Source of the DNA: Pilimelia terevasa
Lineage (GTDB): Bacteria; Actinomycetota; Actinomycetes; Mycobacteriales; Micromonosporaceae
Direction: 5' to 3'
NCBI RefSeq assembly: GCF_014647915.1
Contig: NZ_BMQC01000006.1
Location: 186,001-250,000, forward strand
Length of the DNA stretch: 64,000 nt
In this document: one piece after another, positions 46,403 to 54,020 of the stretch
How positions within the stretch are numbered: the first letter of the stretch is position 1
Layout: each line of letters opens with the position of its first letter
Made by a program: the position numbers and the translations under genes
Notes under the pieces: model-generated
The model's input: the letters and a program-made list of their open reading frames with translations, nothing else
Database searches by the model: none
What the model was told of the DNA's origin: nothing

Positions 46403-46813
46403 TCATGCCGGCACGACACGGACCAGATCTTCGAGGTCCGCGAAGTCGGCAACGTTGCGCGTGTACACCGCGGCGCCGTGGGCGTGGGCGGTCGCCGCGA
46501 TCAACAGGTCCATGACCCTGGCCCGTGGCTGACGGCCGACCTCGACCACCCGCGCGGCCAGGCGCCCGTAACTGTCGGCCACCGACTCGTCGACCGGCAG
46601 CGGGTCGAACCGGCGCTCCAGCGCCACCAGACGCGCCAACCGGGCCGACCGGGCAGTCGAGTCCTTCGCCACCAGCACACCGAAGCGCAACTCGGCGAGG
46701 CTCACCACGCTGATTGCCAGTTGGCCGGGGATAGGTGTCACGTCGGCGGCAATGAGCACGCTCGTGTCGAGAATCCCGCGCGTTCCTGGTTCGGTCATGC
46801 CGGACGTCGTCAT
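46403..46813 (-). CDS. vapC: VapC-type PIN-domain ribonuclease toxin
   Basis: A 136-residue PIN-domain protein, expected to cleave tRNA or rRNA when free of antitoxin. The four acidic metal ligands are present: Asp16 (LDTSVLI), Glu41 (SLAELRFG), Asp102 (VMDLLIAA) and Asp123 (NVADFADL). ATG 46813 overlaps the antitoxin stop (ATGA), the usual vapBC coupling. Active-site completeness suggests a functional toxin. Confidence 0.92.
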   Translation of the reverse strand: MTTSGMTEPGTRGILDTSVLIAADVTPIPGQLAISVVSLAELRFGVLVAKDSTARSARLARLVALERRFDPLPVDESVADSYGRLAARVVEVGRQPRARVMDLLIAATAHAHGAAVYTRNVADFADLEDLVRVVPA

Positions 46814-47061
46814 GCCCGCTCCCACGGGTCACCCAGGTCGCCGTCGACCAGGTCCCGGTCAGCCGCCCAGCTTCGGTCGGCCGGCTGGCGGAACAGGTCG
46901 GCGAGATCGTCCCAGCTCCGCCACGCCCGCGGACCCACCGGGCCGAGTACAGCCGCCGCGCGCCCGGCGACCGTGATCGTCACGCGGGTCCCCGACTCCG
47001 CCTGGCGGACCAGCTCGCTGGCGTTCTGCCGGAGTTCCCGCAGACCCACTTCAACACTCAT
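46810..47061 (-). CDS. vapB: VapB-type antitoxin (Phd/YefM-like)
   Basis: An 83-residue antitoxin. The N-terminus VEVGLRELRQNASELVRQAESG is the Phd/YefM DNA-binding and dimerisation fold, followed by VTITVAGRAAAVLGPV, and the C-terminal about 30 acidic/Trp residues (WRSWDDLADLF...DLGDPWERA) would wrap the toxin. ATG 47061 is preferred; upstream in-frame residues overlap the operator. Stop overlaps vapC by 4 bases. Confidence 0.9.
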   Translation of the reverse strand: MSVEVGLRELRQNASELVRQAESGTRVTITVAGRAAAVLGPVGPRAWRSWDDLADLFRQPADRSWAADRDLVDGDLGDPWERA

Positions 47062-47071
47062 GACCACCAGA

Positions 47072-47087
47072 GTAGCACTTGTGCTAC
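47072..47087 (-). promoter_or_regulatory. vapBC operator palindrome
   Basis: GTAGCAC-TT-GTGCTAC, perfect 7-bp arms, 10 bases upstream of the vapB start. Typical autoregulatory site for the antitoxin or toxin-antitoxin complex. From 47088 to 47471 no gene is seen; this holds the promoter of the following operon (a TTGACG at about 47295 is one -35 candidate). Confidence 0.75.
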
Positions 47088-47471
47088 ATGCCATCCGCGA
47101 ACGCTCTGAGCTGACCGCCGAGGGCAACCCGCTTTGCTGGCGAGCCTGTTCGGACGAACCGGCTTCGCACTGCGTCGCAGTGCAAGGTCGGCACTGGTGG
47201 CTCGCCAGGGAGCTGCTGGCCGAAGGGAGACGGCTGGCCGGCCGCGCACCGGGTGGGGCCGGCGGACCCGGATCCGCTTCCTAGTCAGCAGATATTGACG
47301 TCGCTGGCGCCGTGAGCAGCCCGCGGCTGATGTGGCCGTCACACAGGATCTGGTCCTTCAGGAACGGGTCACGCTGATGTTGGAGCAGTCTGCCAACTGG
47401 GCCGGACCAACTGATCATCGCCCGACCGCGCGGGGCTGCACCCGCTCCCGACAATCAACTACCTTCGGCGC

Positions 47472-48179
47472 ATGACCGATGACCCCCGGTACACGACCGG
47501 CTTCCTGGCGTACCTGTCCTGGGCAGCGGCCACCCGCCTCATCGCCGCCGGTACCCAGTGCAGTCTCGCCGCCCGCCACACTCTCTTCGCCCAGGGCACC
47601 ACCGGGGACTTCGTCTACCTGATCCACGAGGGTCTGACCAAGGTGGTCCGCCACGAGGACGCCGGCCGGATCGCCATCCTCACGCTGCGCGGGCCCGGCG
47701 ACCTGGTCGGGGACCTGGCCGCGGCAGACGGCCATCCTCGCCTGGCAACGGTGACGGCGCTCACCCGCCTGACCTGCACCCTGCTGTCCGGCCGGGCGTT
47801 CCGCGGTCTTCTGCAGTCCGCGGAGATCGCGATCTCCGCGCACCGGTACACCTCGCACCGGCTCCGCGAGGCCGACCACCACCGCGCCGAGTTGGCGGCG
47901 CTGCCGGTCCGGCAGCGCCTCGCCCGACTGCTGCTCCGCCTCCCCGGCCCCACGCCCCCGCCGCTGCCGCAGCAGGACCTCGCCGACCTGATCGGCGCCT
48001 CCCGCAACGCCGTGGTCAACGCCCTCGCCGAGCTGCGCCGGTCCGGCTGCCTCGACACCGGACCGCGCCGGCTGCGCATCCGGGATCGGAATGTCTTGAT
48101 GACTATCGCCGGACTGCCCATTTCTGGGCAGCACCCGCGGGACTCCCGCACCACGATCGCAGTACCGAAGCGAACGTGA
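47472..48179 (+). CDS. Crp/Fnr family regulator at the head of a Pycsar-like operon
   Basis: A 235-residue protein with an N-terminal cyclic-nucleotide-binding jelly roll (about 15-115) and a C-terminal helix-turn-helix (about 167-195: PQQDLADLIGASRNAVVNAL). The phosphate-binding cassette reads GDLAAADGHPRLATV (80-94): Arg90 is kept, while the Glu and Ser/Thr of cAMP-binding Crp are Asp and Leu. It begins 12 bases before the cyclase gene, so it may sense the operon's own cyclic nucleotide. Fnr-type iron-sulfur cysteines are absent. The C-terminal tail after the HTH (about 205-235) is unusual and unstructured. No anti-phage role for such a regulator can be proven from sequence. Confidence 0.88.
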   Translation: MTDDPRYTTGFLAYLSWAAATRLIAAGTQCSLAARHTLFAQGTTGDFVYLIHEGLTKVVRHEDAGRIAILTLRGPGDLVGDLAAADGHPRLATVTALTRLTCTLLSGRAFRGLLQSAEIAISAHRYTSHRLREADHHRAELAALPVRQRLARLLLRLPGPTPPPLPQQDLADLIGASRNAVVNALAELRRSGCLDTGPRRLRIRDRNVLMTIAGLPISGQHPRDSRTTIAVPKRT

Positions 48180-48191
48180 AGGAGTCAGCAC

Positions 48192-48983
48192 GTGATCACA
48201 CCGTTCACCGAACCCCGGCCGCTGCCCGACTACCGGGCTGTCCTGGCTGTGGACGCCAAGGGCTTCACCCGACGGCCGGGCAGCACCCACGCCGACCTGG
48301 CCGCGGTGATCCCCGGCCTCGTGGAATCCGCCATGGAAGCGGCCGGGCTCGCCGACGCCTGGGCCGCCCGCGAGTTCTTCAGCCACACCGGCGACGGCCT
48401 GGCCACCGGGCTGCCGACGCGGATCGTGCCGCACCTGCTGCACCCCTTCCCGCTGCACCTGCAGGAGCAGTTGGAGCGGTTCCGGTACCAGCAGGCGGCG
48501 GCCGAGCCGCTGCGGATGCGCGTCGCGCTGCACATCGGGCCGCTGTCGGCGGCGGTGGGGCCGTACGGCAGCAGCGGCAACGGCGACGCGCGCAACGACA
48601 CCCACCGCCTCCTGGACAGCGGCCCCGTCCGGGAGGCGCTGGAGCGGCACAGCGCGCACGTCACCCTGGTCGCCCTCATCGTCTCGGACCGAGTGTTCCA
48701 GGATGTCGTGGTGCCGGGGTACACCGGGCGCCACCCCCACCACTTCACGCCGGTCACCGCGGCTGTGGCCGGCAAGGACTTCAACCAGGCGGCCTGGCTG
48801 TACCTGCCGTCCCCGTCGGGGACGGTGAGCGCTCCCCCGCAGGCCGCCCCGGAGGCCGGTCACGCCGGACCCGGCCCCGGCGCCACCGCGCCCGCGAAGT
48901 TCGCGGTCGGCGTGAACCATGGTCAGGTCAACGAATCGGCGCACGGCACGTTCCACTTCGGCTCCGCGGGCGGCGCCGCGTGA
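48192..48983 (+). CDS. Class III nucleotide cyclase (Pycsar PycC-like) with C-terminal amyloid-like motif
   Basis: A 263-residue cyclase. The two metal Asp residues are present, Asp21 in AVDAKGFTRRP and Asp68 in HTGDGLATGLP; the transition-state Asn135 and Arg139 are in ARNDTHRLLD. RMRVALHIGPL (108-118) is the central strand. The catalytic set is complete, so I expect an active enzyme making a cyclic nucleotide (cUMP or cCMP if it is a true PycC). A Pro/Ala/Gly linker (210-235) leads to a short C-terminal motif, 237-257, with key residues Val239, Asn242, Gly244, Val246 and AHGTF (250-254), shared with the next protein. Overlaps the next gene by 4 bases (GTGA). Confidence 0.82.
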   Translation: MITPFTEPRPLPDYRAVLAVDAKGFTRRPGSTHADLAAVIPGLVESAMEAAGLADAWAAREFFSHTGDGLATGLPTRIVPHLLHPFPLHLQEQLERFRYQQAAAEPLRMRVALHIGPLSAAVGPYGSSGNGDARNDTHRLLDSGPVREALERHSAHVTLVALIVSDRVFQDVVVPGYTGRHPHHFTPVTAAVAGKDFNQAAWLYLPSPSGTVSAPPQAAPEAGHAGPGPGATAPAKFAVGVNHGQVNESAHGTFHFGSAGGAA

Positions 48984-51046
48984 ACGGCCTGTCCGTCGTA
49001 CCGCCGGAGCCGCTGGTCGTCCTACCGGACGACGTGCGCGGACCGGCCGCGGCCGCCGCGGGCCATACGTTCATCGCCGTCGAGGAGAACAGCGGCGCTG
49101 TGTTCGGCACCGCCCACGGCACGTTCAATGTCCGCCACGCCACCGCTGACCAGCTCCACGTGCACGTCGCCCGGCGAGTGATCGAGGCGCAGCAGCTCGG
49201 ACCCGCCCACGTACGCGATCTGCTCGCCCGGCACGTTCCCCGGCGTTTCCGGCGCTGGGGTGAGCCCGGGTCGCCCCTGTCCCAGGAGGAGGCCCTGGCC
49301 GGCGCAGCCGACGCCTCGTGTGTCGTCCTGCTGGGAGAGCCGGACTCCGGGCTGCGCAGCGCGGCTGTCGCCGTGCTGGCCGCCCTAGCGGGGGCCGGGC
49401 GACTCCACACTGTCCCGATCGACGACGTGGAGGACGCCGAGGACGATCCGCTGACCGAGGCGCTCCGCTTCGTCGAACGGGGAGCCGGCTACCTTCTGCG
49501 GCTGCCCGAGTCCGCCGTGGACCCGCACCTGGCGGAACGGTGCGAGGGGCACGGGAACCGCCTGCGCCAGCACGGCTCCTGGCTCGTCGTCACCGCCAGC
49601 CCGCGCACCTGGCGGGCAGTCGGCGGGGTGGCCGGATCCGCCGTCCTCGCCGTCGACCCGCCGCCCGCCGCCGCACTGCTCCGGCAGACGTGCGGGCCGG
49701 ACGTGGCCGACCGCCTGATGCGCGAAGACGCCATGCGCGACCTGCTCGACGGCGTACACGGGACTACCGACGGCGCTCGGCTGGCCCGCATCGCCGCCGA
49801 GGTGACGGCGGGCGGCGACGGCGGCGCCGAGCAGTGGGTCGCGCACATCGAGGGCGCCGTACACGACTGGAGTGGGCACCTGGAGAAGCTGTACCAGGGT
49901 CTCCGGGGGGCACCGCAGCGCTGCTTCCTCATCGCGGCCGCGATGCTCGCCGGTCATCCGGCGACGGTGGTCAGCGAGGCAGCCCACGACCTGCGCCGGA
50001 CCATCGAGGCGGACGGGCCGGCCGGCGACGCCGTCGACGTCTGCGGCGACAGCGTCTCGACGCTGGTCGCGGCCGTCGATGCGGCCCTCGACGACCAGCG
50101 GCTGCTGACCTGGCCCAGGCCGCGCTACGCCGAAGCCGTGCTCCACTACCTGCACACGGAGTACCCGCCCCGCCTGTGGAGCGCCGTGTGGCGCTGGGCG
50201 ATCGCGCTGCCCCGGGAGGACGGCGACCGCGGCGCGGCACTCGCCGGTCGGGTCAGCGAGCAGGCGCTGCGCGTCGCGGAACGCTACGGCGACACGGGGC
50301 CGCTCTGGCAACTGCTCTCGTGGTGGGAGCGGCCGGCGCTGCGCCCCCACCTGGTCGACGCGTTGACGGTGGCCGCCCTCGGCGACCCGCTCGGCCGGCG
50401 GGTGCGCGAGCGCCTGTACGAATGGGCGACGAAGCGCATTCCGAACCCCCACCACCACCTTGTGGCCCAGGTGTGCCGCGGGGAGTTCGCCGAGGTGTAC
50501 CCGAGGGTCAGCCTCACCCGCCTCGGGCACCTCGCCGACGTGGCCGACGCCGCGCTGCATGTCGAGGTGGCGGAGTCGATCCGCGGGATGTGGACGCGGC
50601 GGGCCCTGCGGCCGCAGGTCCTGCGCGCGCTGGCCACGTGGGCCGGCGCCGACCTGCCGCGCAGCGGCCCGGCCGTGGACATCCTGGTCGAACTGCTGGC
50701 CGCCGGGCCGTCGGCGCTGGCGGGCGCGGGGGACAGCGTCCGGGGGGCGCTGACCGACGCGCTCGCGGCCGGGTACGGGGCGGGAAGGCCGGGCCGGCAT
50801 CGGCTGCTGCACGCGCTCCTCGGCGCCGCCGCGGCGGTACCCGAGGGGCAGGCTGTCCTGGCCGGCGTCATCGTCGAAGCCGTGACCCGACCGGGGCCGG
50901 CCATCACCCGGATCGCCCACCTGTGCGCGGACCTCGTCGCCTGGTGCCCGCCCACCGAGGAGGATCCCGGGCGCCGTCAGGTCCGCGACGTGGTCCACCA
51001 GGCTCTCCACCAGGCCAATCCACTCGTGACGGGAGCACGGCGATGA
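48980..51046 (+). CDS. Large STAND-like protein with degenerate P-loop and N-terminal amyloid-like motif
   Basis: A 688-residue protein. Residues 31-51 carry a motif (Val34, Asn37, Gly39, Val41, AHGTF 45-49) that aligns without gaps with the C-terminus of the cyclase before it. A region from about 112 looks like a nucleotide-binding fold, but the P-loop is degenerate: VVLLGEPDSGLRS at 115-127 with Leu/Arg in place of Lys. A possible sensor strand SWLVVTASPRTW follows near 205. From about 300 the protein is helical and repeat-like, ending near LHQANPLVTGARR. I infer a STAND/NLR-type sensor or scaffold; no enzymatic domain is evident. Starts overlap: GTG in the cyclase stop, and its stop in the next ATG. 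Confidence 0.65.
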   Translation: MNGLSVVPPEPLVVLPDDVRGPAAAAAGHTFIAVEENSGAVFGTAHGTFNVRHATADQLHVHVARRVIEAQQLGPAHVRDLLARHVPRRFRRWGEPGSPLSQEEALAGAADASCVVLLGEPDSGLRSAAVAVLAALAGAGRLHTVPIDDVEDAEDDPLTEALRFVERGAGYLLRLPESAVDPHLAERCEGHGNRLRQHGSWLVVTASPRTWRAVGGVAGSAVLAVDPPPAAALLRQTCGPDVADRLMREDAMRDLLDGVHGTTDGARLARIAAEVTAGGDGGAEQWVAHIEGAVHDWSGHLEKLYQGLRGAPQRCFLIAAAMLAGHPATVVSEAAHDLRRTIEADGPAGDAVDVCGDSVSTLVAAVDAALDDQRLLTWPRPRYAEAVLHYLHTEYPPRLWSAVWRWAIALPREDGDRGAALAGRVSEQALRVAERYGDTGPLWQLLSWWERPALRPHLVDALTVAALGDPLGRRVRERLYEWATKRIPNPHHHLVAQVCRGEFAEVYPRVSLTRLGHLADVADAALHVEVAESIRGMWTRRALRPQVLRALATWAGADLPRSGPAVDILVELLAAGPSALAGAGDSVRGALTDALAAGYGAGRPGRHRLLHALLGAAAAVPEGQAVLAGVIVEAVTRPGPAITRIAHLCADLVAWCPPTEEDPGRRQVRDVVHQALHQANPLVTGARR

Positions 51047-51780
51047 CGCTGCGGGAGCGGTTCCGGGAGTGGCTGCGCGCCTTCCTCGCTGAGCCGGCCG
51101 GGCCGGCCGAGGAGCCGCCCGAGGTCTGGCAGGAGTGGTTGACGGACGTGGCGCCGACAGCCGTCCGCGGTGCGGACTTCGGCGTCGAGCTGTGCGCCAC
51201 CTACACCGGGGAGTGGAACCCGGCCGCCGTCCGTACCGCGCTCCGGGATCTGGTCGTGCAGTGCACCGCCGACCGCCTGGTGACCGAGGACGCTGCCGTC
51301 CAGGACCTGCTCAACTCCGCACGCTCCCGGCAGCTTCCGGACAGCAGCACGGTGATCACGTCGATCGAGGCCGTGGTGCGGGTGTCCGCGTCCGCCGTCG
51401 CCCGCACCGAGGAGCACCAGCGCCTCGCCGCCGCGCGCGCCGCCCGGGAGTACGAGCGGGCCGAGCAGGTCGAGGATCTGCGGTTCCTCTGGACGGAGAT
51501 CTTCAGCAAGCCGGAGCTGGCCCGCATGTACTGGCACCGGCGCCACCCCGACCGCCTGCAGGAGCTGGGCGGCGAGGTCTTCGAGGTGATCGCCGGCCGG
51601 CGGACCGACGCCTGCGCCCCGCCGGACCCGCTCGTCGACGCCGTCGCGGAGTTCCTCCGCGGCCTGGACGGCCCCGAGCGCGCGCAACTGATCAGCACCC
51701 TGCCAGTGATCTTCCAGGGCTACGGACGGGAGGACCTGGCCGCCGCGGTACCGACGCAGCACGCTCCAGATGACCTGTGA
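51043..51780 (+). CDS. Unknown protein of the Pycsar-like operon
   Basis: A 245-residue protein with no recognised family. An acidic N-terminus (about 1-45, AFLAEPAGPAEEPPEVWQEWL) is followed by a mixed alpha/beta core (FGVELCATYTGEWNPAAVRTALRDLVVQCTADRLV; key hydrophobic strand then helix), a helix-rich charged section (VARTEEHQRLAAARAAREYERAEQVEDLRFLW) that may be a coiled coil, and a tail. The core faintly recalls an SPFH/band 7-like strand-helix pattern, but I would not rely on it. It overlaps the genes on either side by 4 and 11 bases, so it is part of the translation-coupled operon. Confidence 0.7.
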   Translation: MTLRERFREWLRAFLAEPAGPAEEPPEVWQEWLTDVAPTAVRGADFGVELCATYTGEWNPAAVRTALRDLVVQCTADRLVTEDAAVQDLLNSARSRQLPDSSTVITSIEAVVRVSASAVARTEEHQRLAAARAAREYERAEQVEDLRFLWTEIFSKPELARMYWHRRHPDRLQELGGEVFEVIAGRRTDACAPPDPLVDAVAEFLRGLDGPERAQLISTLPVIFQGYGREDLAAAVPTQHAPDDL

Positions 51781-52270
51781 TCCCGCCGGCGCCCGCCGGG
51801 TGGAGGCGACCTGGCGGGCACTGGCCCAGGTACAGGAGGTCATCCGGTTCGCGGACCTCAAGGCCGGCGCCGTGCTCGCCGGATCGGCGGCGCTCGGCGG
51901 GATCACCGCCACCGCCGCGAAGGGGGTGCGCGGACCGACCGGGTGGCTGCTCGCGGCAGGCGCGGGGCTGCTGCTCGCCGCGGCGCTGCTGGCCCTGCGG
52001 ACGCTGGCGCCGCGGGTCGCGCCACGGGCCTGCAGCACGCGGGTTTACCAGGTGGGTCGGCTTCCGCAGCGCTTCGTCCACGACCGGAGCGCCTTCGTCG
52101 ACGCGTGGCTGGCGCTGGGCGGCGACGACGCCGCGCTCGCGGCCGAACTCGCCCACCAGCTCTGGATCGCGCAGCTCATCGCCACCCGCAAGTTCACCGG
52201 CATCGGCTGGGCGATCCGCGCGCTGGCCACCGCGGCGCCCCTGCTGGGTGCCGTACTGCTGCTGTCCTGA
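51770..52270 (+). CDS. Pycsar effector PycTM-like membrane protein
   Basis: A 166-residue membrane protein matching the Pycsar transmembrane effector family (DUF5706/PycTM). Signature RFADLKAGAVLA (26-37) leads into a hairpin of two hydrophobic helices (about 32-50 and 57-78), a soluble middle (80-140) with LAHQLWIAQLIATRKF (127-142), and a final hydrophobic helix (about 144-165). In Pycsar, such effectors respond to cUMP or cCMP and permeabilise the inner membrane of infected cells. The presence of this effector and a complete class III cyclase in one operon is the core of the assignment. ATG 51770 overlaps the previous gene by 11 bases. Confidence 0.85.
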   Translation: MTCDPAGARRVEATWRALAQVQEVIRFADLKAGAVLAGSAALGGITATAAKGVRGPTGWLLAAGAGLLLAAALLALRTLAPRVAPRACSTRVYQVGRLPQRFVHDRSAFVDAWLALGGDDAALAAELAHQLWIAQLIATRKFTGIGWAIRALATAAPLLGAVLLLS

Positions 52271-52384
52271 GACTCCTTCAGGTCGAAGGGCGCTCACCGG
52301 GACGTGGTCCAGCCGCGCAGGAGGGCGGAGAGGCTGGCGCGGAGGGGCGCGCGGGCATCTGCCGAGCCACGTGAGGAGCACCGG

Positions 52385-53536
52385 GTGACGGTGTGCCATC
52401 CTCGCCGGGTGACATCTCCCCTGCGGTTCGGGCGCTTCGCCGTCGACACGCCGGTCGTTCTGGCCCCCATGGCCGGCATCACGAACGTGGCGTTCCGGCA
52501 GTTGTGCCGGGAGCAGGGGGCCGGCGTGTACGTCTGCGAGATGGTGATGACCCGCGCGCTGGTCGAGCGGAACCCCAAGACCCTGCGCATGATCGCGTTC
52601 GCGGACGACGAGCGCCCGCGCAGTCTCCAACTGTACGGCGTCGACCCGGAGGTGACGGCCGCGGCGGTCCGGCGAATCGTCGACGAGGACCTCGCGGACC
52701 ACATCGACATGAACTTCGGCTGCCCTGTGCCCCGCGTGACCCGCAAGGGTGGCGGCGCGGCGCTGCCGTGGAAGCGCCGGTTGTTCGACCGGATCGTCAG
52801 CGAAGCGGTCAGGGCCGCCGCGCCTGCGGGGATCCCGGTGACCGTGAAGATGCGGATCGGCATCGACGACGAGCACCAGACCTACCTGGATGCCGGCCGG
52901 ATCGCCGAGGAGGCGGGAGCGGCGTGGGTCGCGCTGCATGGGCGCACCGCCGCCCAGCGGTACTCCGGCGAGGCGGACTGGGAGGCCATCGCCAAGCTCA
53001 AGCAGGAGCTGAGCGTCCCGGTCCTGGGCAACGGGGACATCTGGGAAGCCGAAGACGCCCTGGACATGATGCGTCAGACAGGCTGTGACGGCGTCGTCAT
53101 CGGCCGGGGCTGCCTCGGGCGACCGTGGCTGTTCGCGGACCTGGCCGCCGCTTTCGCCGGTCAGCCTCGCCGGGCCCGGCCCGCGCTCGGCGAGGTCGTC
53201 GCCATGATGCTGCGCCACGCTGAACTCCTGGTCCGGTGGTGGGGCCGCGAGCGGGAAGGCGTGACGGACTTCCGCAAACACGTGGCCTGGTACCTCAAGG
53301 GCTTCCCCGTGGGATCAGAGCTGCGCCGCAGCATGGCGATGACCTCGACGCTGGATGAACTGGCACACCTGGCCCACCAGCTCGACTTCAGCGCGCCGTT
53401 CCCGGAGACGGTTCTCGGCAAACCCCGCGGACGCACCAACAGCCCCGGAAAGGTCAGCCTGCCGTACGGCTGGCTGGACGACCGCGACAGTACCGTCGTG
53501 CCTGCGGGCGCCGAAATGGACGACTCAGGCGGCTGA
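52385..53536 (+). CDS. dus: tRNA-dihydrouridine synthase (DusB-like)
   Basis: A 383-residue FMN enzyme reducing uridine to dihydrouridine in tRNA D loops. TIM barrel with PMAGITNVAFRQLC near the N-terminus, active-site Cys113 in MNFGCPVPRVTRKGGGAAL (key residues Asn, Gly-Cys-Pro, Lys), HGRTAAQRYSG and GNGDIWE, then a C-terminal helical tRNA-binding domain (about 270-365). GTG 52385 is preferred for GAGGAG 7 bases upstream; GTG 52409 is possible. A housekeeping gene that bounds the accessory operon. Confidence 0.93.
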   Translation: MTVCHPRRVTSPLRFGRFAVDTPVVLAPMAGITNVAFRQLCREQGAGVYVCEMVMTRALVERNPKTLRMIAFADDERPRSLQLYGVDPEVTAAAVRRIVDEDLADHIDMNFGCPVPRVTRKGGGAALPWKRRLFDRIVSEAVRAAAPAGIPVTVKMRIGIDDEHQTYLDAGRIAEEAGAAWVALHGRTAAQRYSGEADWEAIAKLKQELSVPVLGNGDIWEAEDALDMMRQTGCDGVVIGRGCLGRPWLFADLAAAFAGQPRRARPALGEVVAMMLRHAELLVRWWGREREGVTDFRKHVAWYLKGFPVGSELRRSMAMTSTLDELAHLAHQLDFSAPFPETVLGKPRGRTNSPGKVSLPYGWLDDRDSTVVPAGAEMDDSGG

Positions 53537-54020
53537 CAGCCAGACCGCGGAGGAGTGCCGGACCCCAGCACTGCTGCGTCTCGTTCTCTCCCATTCGCGG
53601 CGGGGATTCCCGCGGCCTCACCGGGCTGTACAAGCATCCGCACCCGCGCTCACGCCGATCCCTACCATCTGTCGGATATCCGTTAACGCGGCGTACCGCC
53701 CTTCGCTGCGGCGGCGATCGAGGCAGCTCACCGGCCTACTCCCGATCAATCTCCGAGGTAGGCACTTCTTCCGCCGCCTGACGGGACTGCCCGGAAGGGA
53801 CAGTCGCCACCGCGGCCAGTCCTACACTCAATTCACTGAGCCGAAGGCCGGGTTCTGACACACGCCGGGCTGTTCCTGTTCGTGTCGCTGCCTCTCCTCG
53901 GCGTGGGCATGTTGCTCCTCTGAGGGGCTGGATGTGGCCGGTCGGCTGGCGAGGCCGGGATCGACTGAACGCGATGTCGGCGGGACGCCGCCGCACGCCG
54001 GTTACCTCTAGATTGTCCAC
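53537..54020. other. 480-base intergenic region with a leaderless promoter
   Basis: No gene, tRNA or repeat is recognisable. At its end TAGATT (54009-54014) stands 6 bases before ATG 54021, a -10 position that predicts a leaderless transcript of the SWIM gene. Less GC-rich than its surroundings in places (TCGGATATCCGTTAACG). Confidence 0.45.

Noticed and set aside
46162-46452. Minus-strand small gene upstream of the GH9 terminator
   Set aside because: No start signal, overlaps vapC, and composition mixed; at most a decayed fragment.
47058-47342. Minus-strand gene before the Crp regulator
   Set aside because: Overlaps the vapB start and operator, Arg-rich, no motif.
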